This document shows positions 1-5,631 of a stretch of 7,481 nucleotides of DNA, piece after piece. A program made the translations under genes and the position numbers. This stretch comes from Caryophanales bacterium UBA1737. Its GTDB lineage: Bacteria > Bacillota_I > Bacilli_A > ML615J-28 > CAG-313. The stretch is taken from the NCBI GenBank assembly GCA_002315915.1, contig DCIB01000008.1, positions 1-7,481 of the forward strand, given 5' to 3'. Each line of letters starts with the position of its first letter. Position 1 is the stretch's first letter. The notes below the pieces were generated by a model, which was not told the origin of the DNA, made no database searches, and saw nothing but the letters and a program-made list of their open reading frames with translations.

Positions 1-84
1 CAACCATTTTTTATTCGCATATTGGTCAGCGAAATACTTTCAACCCAACCTTTTATACCCCGCATATCGGTCAGCGGCACACTT
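1..84. repeat. Two diverged copies of a 45-bp-period tandem repeat, array cut by the window edge
   Basis: Units at 1-39 and 46-84 align without gaps and agree at 29 of 39 positions; a 6-nt spacer gives a period of 45. The best conserved part is the 16-nt core CGCATAT(T/C)GGTCAGCG (16-31 and 61-76), and each unit begins CAACC and ends ACTT. The stretch is richer in G and C than the rest of the window. Each core can fold into a short hairpin, CGC pairing with GCG around a 10-nt loop, and the adjoining pair changes from T-A in the first copy to C-G in the second. Because 45 is a multiple of three, it can also be read as a 15-residue peptide repeat: plus frame 1 is open from base 1 to a TAA at 103-105, and one minus frame is open from 110 to the edge. 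I cannot tell whether it is coding, structural RNA or an intergenic minisatellite, and I do not recognise the family. Confidence 0.75.
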
Positions 85-141
85 AATATAGAATTTCTTC
101 TATAATCATATTATATTTTATAATATTTAAAAAATCAACAC

Positions 142-167
142 TTTAAATTAATTTATATTAATTTAAA
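142..167 (-). terminator. Possible weak all-A/T hairpin terminator after the DUF4434 gene
   Basis: A perfect 11-bp inverted repeat (142-152 with 157-167, loop TTAT) spans the stop codon of the DUF4434 gene. On the minus strand a run of six T (about 130-135) follows some seven bases after the stem. The stem has no G or C pair and the T run is displaced, so this would be a poor intrinsic terminator. In such AT-rich DNA the symmetry may be partly chance. Confidence 0.35.
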
Positions 168-1312
168 TATGCTGCTAATATTTGTTTATATCCATTTCTA
201 AATGCATTTCTATTTTCTAATGTATCTACAGTTCCTTGTTCTAATAAATAATGGCTAGCAGAAAAAGTAACTAATTTTTCTGCAACTCTAGACGCATTTT
301 TAATTTGACGTTCTACTCTTACTGCATCTGATACATATAAATGAGCACTTTCATCTGGTGTAATAAACAATTCGCAGTTTACCCAATATTTAATACCTTT
401 ATTTTGTTCATCAATAGCTTTTTTCATAGCATCTAGATAATTATATATTTTCTTAAAAGAAATATCATCATTTGGTAATTTACCAATAGAATCTTGTGGA
501 CAGAATATATCTCCGCTTCTAAAGTTTACTTTTTCGAAGAAATTTTTCCACATTCTATACTCATTAGTTACATTACCTAAAATAATTTGTCTAAATGGTG
601 ATAACATTAAAGGTCTTTTTACTGGATCGTTTGCTTCAACTTCATTTATTTTTGCAATAACAGTATTTATATTATTAGCCCATAAATTTTCCCATCCAAT
701 TGGATTTGAAAATAATTCATAAGCAAAATACCATCCAACAAAGTTTGTTTTATTATGATATTTATCATATAATTCTTTAATCATAAATGCATCAGTTTCA
801 GCACAATGATTCATATATGCTTCATCATAATAACAAGTTAATGCCCACCATGAATATTCTTCTACAGATAAACCAATATAATATTCAAAATCATAAGTTT
901 CACAAGCAGCTACTAATTCATCCATTATATACGAATAATTTGTTGAATCCGCTAGAGTATTAACTTTACCTACAAATTCATTTCTACCTTCTTCTGTATC
1001 ATCTAATTTTGTTTTATAAAACACAGAAGATGATCCATCATATTCTTCAGATCTAGTAAATTGAATTATAATGGCTTCATATCCCAATTCAGTTAGATCA
1101 TTAAAATATGTTTCATAATCAAAAAGATTATTATTTTCATCATGTGCAAACATATATGGTTGTACAAAATCGACTGTAGGCATCATTTTGACTTCACCAT
1201 TATCTAATGCATCTTTTACATTTCTTGTATTTGCTACTGTAATAGTACTACCCACTATACAAATACATGCCATACACATAAGAGTAATTAACCATCTAAA
1301 AGCTTTTTTCAT
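158..1312 (-). CDS. Exported DUF4434-type TIM-barrel protein, possible glycoside hydrolase
   Basis: A 384-residue protein with an export signal: MKKAFRW, then a hydrophobic stretch at residues 8-26. A type I cleavage after Ala27 is plausible. Cysteines 13, 16 and 18 lie in the hydrophobic stretch but do not form a normal lipobox, so a lipoprotein is unlikely. The mature part resembles the DUF4434 family: VDFVQPYMF (47-55) as an early strand, ELGYEAIIIQF (75-85), YYIGLSVEEY near the middle, and GWYFAYE (193-199), whose Glu199 stands where barrel glycosidases often carry a catalytic acid. That domain is known as a glycosidase-like barrel, but no substrate is established and the catalytic role of Glu199 is my inference. 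AAAGAGG at 1320-1326 lies 7 nt before the ATG and supports this start. The gene is divergent from the TetR gene and shares a likely operator with it. The protein would act outside the membrane or be anchored by an uncleaved signal. Confidence 0.8.
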   Translation of the reverse strand: MKKAFRWLITLMCMACICIVGSTITVANTRNVKDALDNGEVKMMPTVDFVQPYMFAHDENNNLFDYETYFNDLTELGYEAIIIQFTRSEEYDGSSSVFYKTKLDDTEEGRNEFVGKVNTLADSTNYSYIMDELVAACETYDFEYYIGLSVEEYSWWALTCYYDEAYMNHCAETDAFMIKELYDKYHNKTNFVGWYFAYELFSNPIGWENLWANNINTVIAKINEVEANDPVKRPLMLSPFRQIILGNVTNEYRMWKNFFEKVNFRSGDIFCPQDSIGKLPNDDISFKKIYNYLDAMKKAIDEQNKGIKYWVNCELFITPDESAHLYVSDAVRVERQIKNASRVAEKLVTFSASHYLLEQGTVDTLENRNAFRNGYKQILAAYLN

Positions 1313-1341
1313 ATTTATACCTCTTTTTTATATACATAAAT

Positions 1342-1352
1342 ATTATATCATA
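1342..1352 (-). promoter_or_regulatory. Extended -10 promoter of the DUF4434 gene with overlapping TetR half-site
   Basis: On the minus strand this reads TATGATATAAT: a perfect TATAAT (1342-1347) preceded by TGA, which is an extended -10. No good -35 lies 16-18 bp upstream (TAGATG or TTAGAT at best), as is usual for extended -10 promoters. Transcription would start near 1335, leaving a leader of about 22 nt that contains the ribosome-binding site. The half-site ATCATAA (plus strand, 1347-1353) overlaps the element and is identical to an arm of the inverted repeat in front of the TetR gene, so a bound repressor would block this promoter. Confidence 0.55.
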
Positions 1353-1395
1353 ATATTAGTTATACATCTAACTTATATTATAAAAAAGTTATGAA

Positions 1396-1424
1396 TGGAA
1401 AAAATCATAATTTTATGATATATT
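1396..1424 (+). promoter_or_regulatory. Likely promoter of the TetR gene, giving a leaderless transcript
   Basis: TGGAAA at 1396-1401 (4 of 6 matches to TTGACA) and TATATT at 1419-1424 are 17 bp apart. The start site expected from this spacing is the A of the ATG at 1431. No Shine-Dalgarno sequence precedes the ATG; the bases before it are only A and T. A perfect TATAAT at 1424-1429 would start transcription inside the gene, and TATGAT at 1414-1419 would leave a leader of about 5 nt. All usable choices imply no leader or almost none. Confidence 0.45.
1404..1419. promoter_or_regulatory. Candidate TetR operator: 16-bp inverted repeat
   Basis: ATCATAA (1404-1410) and TTATGAT (1413-1419) are perfect inverted arms separated by TT. 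The element lies between the proposed -35 and -10 of the TetR gene, the classic place for autorepression. The same arm recurs at 1347-1353 over the divergent promoter, where the second arm is degenerate. Size and symmetry suit a TetR-family dimer. The assignment to this regulator rests on position and symmetry only. Confidence 0.55.
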
Positions 1425-1430
1425 ATAATT

Positions 1431-2003
1431 ATGAATAAAAGAATTGAACAAAAATTGCAAAGTGAACAAAAAATACTTGATGTTGCATTAAAAGAATTTG
1501 CAACAAGAGGTTATGAAAGAACAAGACTACAAGATATTGCAAAAGAAGCTGATGTTGCAATAGGTTTAATTGGTGCTAAATTTACAAACAAAATGGGACT
1601 ATATGAAAGAATAGTTGATGATGGTTGTATGTATTTAAGAAATCTAAATAATACATTAAAATGTGATAACTGGAAGGACTTATGCAATCAATTATTAGAT
1701 TTTTTAAAACAACAAAATGAAGCATCAGAACAAATCAAAACAGCATTATTATTTGTATATACAATGGCTAATAGTTCAGATACACCTGATTATTATTTGA
1801 ATAAAACTGTTACTGAAATTGATGATAGTATCATGTATAATCTATTTAAAGAAGGACAAGATAAAGGTGAAATAGTAGATGGGGATATCTATGAAATTTA
1901 TAGATTATTCTTTAGAAATGCTATTAGTGTAATGCAAATATGTAATTCTAAAAATATTCAACTTCCATCTAATGAATGGTTTATTGGAGTTATAAAAAAA
2001 TAA
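1431..2003 (+). CDS. TetR/AcrR-family transcriptional regulator
   Basis: A 190-residue protein of normal TetR length. Residues 11-60 form the N-terminal DNA-binding domain: a first helix with ILDVALKEFATRGYERT, the helix-turn-helix LQDIAKEADVAIGLIGAKFTNK (about 33-54), and the following GLYERIV. This matches the family pattern in which IAKEAGV is followed by the recognition helix and a YxxFxxK-like segment; here Lys50-Phe51 replace the usual Tyr-Phe. The C-terminal part (about 65-190) is helical and would bind an inducer and dimerise; its ligand cannot be predicted. The next Met is near residue 56, inside the DNA-binding domain, so 1431 is the only sensible start even though it lacks a ribosome-binding site. 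It is divergent from the exported DUF4434 gene and probably controls that gene and itself. A strong hairpin directly after the stop ends the transcript. Confidence 0.9.
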   Translation: MNKRIEQKLQSEQKILDVALKEFATRGYERTRLQDIAKEADVAIGLIGAKFTNKMGLYERIVDDGCMYLRNLNNTLKCDNWKDLCNQLLDFLKQQNEASEQIKTALLFVYTMANSSDTPDYYLNKTVTEIDDSIMYNLFKEGQDKGEIVDGDIYEIYRLFFRNAISVMQICNSKNIQLPSNEWFIGVIKK

Positions 2004-2037
2004 AACTTGATTTTATTGAAAATCAAGTTTTTTTATT
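2002..2037. terminator. Bidirectional intrinsic terminator between the TetR and PIG-L genes
   Basis: A perfect 13-bp stem (2002-2014 with 2019-2031) encloses the loop ATTG and overlaps the TetR stop codon. On the plus strand the stem runs into a tract of T ending at 2034. On the minus strand it is followed by a T-rich tract complementary to 1994-2005. It therefore suits both the TetR transcript and the convergent PIG-L transcript. Confidence 0.9.
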
Positions 2038-2044
2038 TAGTAAG

Positions 2045-2057
2045 CACAATCATTGTG
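2045..2057. repeat. 13-bp palindrome in the convergent intergenic spacer
   Basis: CACAAT and ATTGTG are perfect arms around one central C. The right arm also pairs with ACAAT at 2061-2065, and a further 5-bp inverted repeat, CAACA with TGTTG, lies at 2089-2103. All are in the 3' untranslated part of the PIG-L transcript, before the terminator. They may only be weak RNA structure. Confidence 0.3.
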
Positions 2058-2114
2058 AAAACAATTGATGAGATATAGGATTTTATATCAACATTAAGTG
2101 TTGCAATAAAATTA

Positions 2115-2903
2115 TTATTTAGAACCTTCTGCAATAACATGCATACGAGTATTATTCATCATTCTAAAACCTTCTGCTCTAAATGAAAAACATCTCATGC
2201 CAAAATCTATACTTCTTACAGTTAGATATGCTAGCATTGCTTTTGTAGCAACATGACCTTCTGGAAATTGTGATTGATATGCTTTTAATGCTTCTTTTTG
2301 AACTTTAAAATACTTATTAGTTCTAACAAACTTATTTGGTTTTGCTGTATAGTATAAAGCTATTGCTTTAACTTTAATATCATTAGAAGGCACAATACCT
2401 TTAGGTAAATAATTTACAAATATCTCAGGATAATTTGCAAAATTAGCTAGTTCTTTACATACATTACCAACATTTATATGATCAGCATGACACTCACTAT
2501 TAACATTAGGATCAGGACCAAAAATAATATCTGGTTTAACATCATTAATAACTTCTGCAACTTTATTTAATAAATCTTTATACGTATATTGATTACCATC
2601 GCTTAATCCTAAAAATCTAACATCAGTGACACCTAACACTTTACACGCATTTAATGTTTCTTGATATCTTAATTTAACTAAATCATCACATGTTATACCA
2701 TCTGGTGCAAATTCTTTTCCAAATCTACCATCCAAACATACAACATATGTAATTTTTTTGCCCAGTGCTATAAGTTTTGCTATTGTAGCACCACATCCTA
2801 TTTCCAAATCATCTGGATGGGGAGAAACAAATAAATAATTATCAAATGATTCAATTGGTTCATTTTTAACTGCTAAATTTATAATAAAACTAGTTAATGA
2901 CAT
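2115..2903 (-). CDS. PIG-L/LmbE-family zinc-dependent N-deacetylase
   Basis: A 262-residue cytoplasmic protein. The family signature SPHPDDLEIGCGATIAKL begins at residue 27; His29 and Asp32 are the expected first two zinc ligands and Asp31 the likely catalytic base. HADH at 139-142 supplies the third ligand, His142. The strands FVSPH and VTYVVCLDG and the segment VTDVRFLGLSDGN fit the Rossmann-like family fold. Relatives remove acetyl groups from N-acetylglucosamine-containing molecules (GlcNAc-PI, mycothiol or bacillithiol precursors, diacetylchitobiose, antibiotics); the substrate here is unknown. At 262 residues it is slightly longer than the roughly 230 of BshB-type enzymes, with a short N-terminal lead of about 22 residues. 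AGAGG at 2912-2916 is 8 nt from the ATG and fixes the start. It follows galT on the same strand but beyond a strong terminator, so it may be a separate unit. Confidence 0.9.
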   Translation of the reverse strand: MSLTSFIINLAVKNEPIESFDNYLFVSPHPDDLEIGCGATIAKLIALGKKITYVVCLDGRFGKEFAPDGITCDDLVKLRYQETLNACKVLGVTDVRFLGLSDGNQYTYKDLLNKVAEVINDVKPDIIFGPDPNVNSECHADHINVGNVCKELANFANYPEIFVNYLPKGIVPSNDIKVKAIALYYTAKPNKFVRTNKYFKVQKEALKAYQSQFPEGHVATKAMLAYLTVRSIDFGMRCFSFRAEGFRMMNNTRMHVIAEGSK

Positions 2904-2927
2904 ATTAAATACCTCTTTATATTTTAT

Positions 2928-2956
2928 ATTCTACTCTATATTTATTAATAATTAAA
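2928..2956 (-). promoter_or_regulatory. Weak candidate promoter of the PIG-L gene
   Basis: On the minus strand TTTAAT (2951-2956) and TAGAAT (2928-2933) are 17 bp apart, and a start near 2921 would give an 18-nt leader containing the ribosome-binding site. The -35 matches poorly, and in this AT-rich sequence such pairs arise easily by chance. It is listed because a strong terminator stands between this gene and galT. Confidence 0.25.
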
Positions 2957-2966
2957 ATATAATATT

Positions 2967-2997
2967 AAAAAATCAGTTCATAATGAACTGATTTTTT
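2967..2997 (-). terminator. Intrinsic terminator of the galactose operon
   Basis: A perfect 14-bp inverted repeat (2967-2980 with 2984-2997) encloses a 3-nt loop and includes part of the galT stop codon. On the minus strand the stem core ATCAGTTCA is followed by TTTTTT, the form of an intrinsic terminator. It is nearly symmetrical but has no converging gene to serve on the other strand. Confidence 0.9.
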
Positions 2998-4453
2998 AAT
3001 TTATAGATTTGATAAAGCTTATTACATCATCAAGTGTACCATATCTAAACACTTGGCAACATTCAAGTACTTTAACAAAAACTTCTCCTGTTTCATATTC
3101 AATATCAATTGGTGAATTCTTTTTCTTTAATTCATTATACCAATCTCTATGAATTTCAATTTCAGATAATCTTGATTCAGGTTCTTTTCCTTTTAATATA
3201 TTATCTAATAAAGATAATTCATTCTTAAGTCTACCTGGTAGTATTGCAAGACCTGCTACTTCAATTAAGCCAATATTTTCTTTTTTAATATGATGAAGTG
3301 ATTCATTAGGATGATACATTCCATAAGGATACTCTTTTGTAACTAAATTATTACGTAAAACAAGATTTAATATATATGTATCATTAATTTTTCTTGCTAT
3401 TGGAGTAATTGCATTATGATTTTCTCCATCATATGAAATGATATTAATATCTTTATTGTCATATTTAAACCAAGATGAAGTTATTTTATTAGCTACTTTT
3501 AATAAACCTTCTCTATTAGTTGATTTAATTCTGATTACATCCAATGGCCAATTTAAATATTCAACATCAACATTATCAATAATTGTGTTATATCTAACAC
3601 CAGCATTATCTAATGGAAACATATATGATCCACCTTGATAATGTTCATGAGATAATATAGATCCACCAACAATTGGAAGTCCTGCATTACTTCCTAAGAA
3701 ATAATGTGGAAACATATCTATGAAATCAAATAATCTTATATATGTATCACTAGATACATGCATTGGTTCATGATTTTCTTTAAATACTATAGAATGTTCA
3801 TTAAAATATGCATAAGGTGAATATTGAAAATAGAAGTTTTCATTATTAATTTTAACAGGAATAACTCTTAAATTATTTCTAGCTGGATGATCACTTCTAC
3901 CTATATATCCTACATTTTCATAACATAATTGACATTTAGGATATTTAATGCTATTAGAATTAATTGCTTTGGCAATCAATCTTGGATCTTTTTCAGGTTT
4001 AGATAGATTAATAGATATAATCATATCTCCATATTTTGATTTATGTGTGTATATAATATTTTTTTTATTTCGATTATCTCTTATATAATTAACATCTATC
4101 ATTAATTTATAAAAATAATCAGTAGCTTTTTTAGGACTTATTTTATATAATTCATTAAATTTATCTTCTACAACAGATGGAAGTGGAGTTACTTGATCCA
4201 TAATTAAAGTATCAAATAAATCTTTAGCATAATTATAATCTTCTATTATTTTATTATCAATAGCATATTCAACTAAATCATCTAATATCTCATCAATAAT
4301 TCTTGTATCATAGCTTCTTTTAAAAATAGAATTAAATGTATCAATCTTTAATAAACCAATTGTTTTATTTATTAAATATACAATATCTGAATCTTTAATT
4401 AAATTATGATTTAAACAATAATTAACATATTCTATTATTACATCTTCAATCAT
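2996..4453 (-). CDS. galT: Class II UDP-glucose--hexose-1-phosphate uridylyltransferase
   Basis: Transfers UMP from UDP-glucose to galactose-1-phosphate, giving UDP-galactose and glucose-1-phosphate, the second step of the Leloir pathway. The 485 residues match the long class II enzymes of Bacillota (about 490), not the roughly 350-residue Escherichia coli type. The class II signature GLPIVGGSILSHEHYQGG occupies 258-275, with His269 and His271 as the expected active-site pair. PKCQLCYENVGYIGR contains Cys174 and Cys177, typical of the class. The signature begins with Gly258 where, from memory, the family pattern has Asp. The ATG overlaps the galK stop codon in the sequence ATGA (4450-4453). 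Its ribosome-binding site AAGGAGA (4462-4468) lies inside the last galK codons with 8-nt spacing, so translation is probably coupled. The gene is last in the operon and is followed at once by a terminator. Confidence 0.96.
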   Translation of the reverse strand: MIEDVIIEYVNYCLNHNLIKDSDIVYLINKTIGLLKIDTFNSIFKRSYDTRIIDEILDDLVEYAIDNKIIEDYNYAKDLFDTLIMDQVTPLPSVVEDKFNELYKISPKKATDYFYKLMIDVNYIRDNRNKKNIIYTHKSKYGDMIISINLSKPEKDPRLIAKAINSNSIKYPKCQLCYENVGYIGRSDHPARNNLRVIPVKINNENFYFQYSPYAYFNEHSIVFKENHEPMHVSSDTYIRLFDFIDMFPHYFLGSNAGLPIVGGSILSHEHYQGGSYMFPLDNAGVRYNTIIDNVDVEYLNWPLDVIRIKSTNREGLLKVANKITSSWFKYDNKDINIISYDGENHNAITPIARKINDTYILNLVLRNNLVTKEYPYGMYHPNESLHHIKKENIGLIEVAGLAILPGRLKNELSLLDNILKGKEPESRLSEIEIHRDWYNELKKKNSPIDIEYETGEVFVKVLECCQVFRYGTLDDVISFIKSIN

Positions 4454-5619
4454 AAAATAATTCTCCTTGTTGCATCACTTGGACAAGCTTTAAAATATGT
4501 TAATTTACAATTTGTGATTTCTTCATATTTAACTGCAATCTTATTTAATTCATTCTTAATTAAAGAATCATCATTAGTATTAAATAACGCAATACAACAT
4601 CCACCAAATCCAGCTCCAGTCATTCTAGCACCTAAAGTAAAAGGTAAATCTTGTACTAAAGATACTATTGTATCCAAATGAAGACCAGTTACATCATATA
4701 AATCTCTTAATGATGCATGTGATTCATTTAATAATTTACCAACATTTACTAAATCACCTTTATTTAAAGAATTACATGCTTCTTCTACTCTTAGTTCTTC
4801 TTTAACTGCATGAAGTGCTCTATTATAAACATTATCTTTCATTAATGATTTATGACTTATTAAATCACTTTCTTTTACAGAACATAAATTAGCAACATTT
4901 AAATCATTTTGTAGTATTGAAAGTGCTTCTGCACATTCAATACATCTTTCATTATATTTAGATTCTACTAAGTTTCTTGGTTTATTAGTATTTAATATGT
5001 AAAGAGATGCATTATTTAAAACAAAATCAATATATTCATATTCAATAGTTTCTGTATTTAATAATATACATTTATTTTCTTTACCCATTCCACAGGCAAA
5101 TTGATCCATAATACCACATGAAACACCTACATATTCTCGTTCTGCAGTTTGACTTAATTTAACTAAATCAATATTAGATAATCCAAAGTTAAAATAGTCA
5201 TTTATTATATGTGATATTAACAATTCTAAAGCTGCACTACTAGATAAACCACTAGAAGATGGAAGTGTTGATTCTAAATATATATCAAAACCATTTGTTA
5301 TAACTTTATTATATTTAGTTTTAAATATTTCGATTACACCTTTTATATAATCTGTAAAATCATTAGATTTTTCATAATTATTAATATCAAAAGTTAATAT
5401 TTTTTCATCTAAAAATCCATTCGATGATGCATGACAAATAGTATCTTCATTAAAAGATATTGCCGCATAAATACCAAGTGATATAGCCATTGGTAATACT
5501 TTACCACCATTATAATCAATATGTTCACCAATAATATTTACTCTACCTGGTGAAAAATAACACATGAAAGCTTCTTTATTATAAATATTTTTAAACTTAT
5601 CTAAAATTTTATTAAGCAT
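4450..5619 (-). CDS. galK: Galactokinase (GHMP kinase family)
   Basis: Phosphorylates alpha-D-galactose at C1 with ATP in the cytoplasm, the first step of the Leloir pathway. At 389 residues it has the usual galactokinase length. The three family motifs are intact: GRVNIIGEHIDYNGG (25-39), which binds galactose and contains Arg26 and Asp35; the ATP loop LPSSSGLSSSAALE (119-132); and GARMTGAGFGGC (330-341) near the C-terminus. CGIMDQ (168-173) carries the expected catalytic base Asp172. The conserved galactokinase motif sets it apart from mevalonate and homoserine kinases. The start follows the upstream GH2 stop by 12 nt, with a modest AGGAT ribosome-binding site; an internal start would remove the segment before motif 1. 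The stop is TGA, which shows that TGA is not read as tryptophan here. Confidence 0.97.
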   Translation of the reverse strand: MLNKILDKFKNIYNKEAFMCYFSPGRVNIIGEHIDYNGGKVLPMAISLGIYAAISFNEDTICHASSNGFLDEKILTFDINNYEKSNDFTDYIKGVIEIFKTKYNKVITNGFDIYLESTLPSSSGLSSSAALELLISHIINDYFNFGLSNIDLVKLSQTAEREYVGVSCGIMDQFACGMGKENKCILLNTETIEYEYIDFVLNNASLYILNTNKPRNLVESKYNERCIECAEALSILQNDLNVANLCSVKESDLISHKSLMKDNVYNRALHAVKEELRVEEACNSLNKGDLVNVGKLLNESHASLRDLYDVTGLHLDTIVSLVQDLPFTLGARMTGAGFGGCCIALFNTNDDSLIKNELNKIAVKYEEITNCKLTYFKACPSDATRRIIL

Positions 5620-5631
5620 ATTAATATCCTA

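Noticed and set aside
1..84. CRISPR array
   Set aside because: The units are only 74 percent identical and the gap between them is 6 nt, too short for spacers; no cas genes are present.
1188..1394. Plus-strand open frame of 68 codons
   Set aside because: It lies opposite the start of the DUF4434 gene, is made of hydrophobic low-complexity residues expected from antisense AT-rich DNA, and lacks a ribosome-binding site.
1391..1438. Small upstream open frame of 15 codons ending over the TetR start
   Set aside because: It has no ribosome-binding site and would start upstream of the proposed transcription start, so it is probably not transcribed.
3438..3638. Plus-strand open frame of 66 codons
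   Set aside because: It is antisense to the conserved catalytic region of galT and has no start signal or recognisable motif.
4450..4453. Possible frameshift between galK and galT
   Set aside because: Both proteins are complete with normal ends, and the 4-nt ATGA overlap with a ribosome-binding site is ordinary translational coupling.
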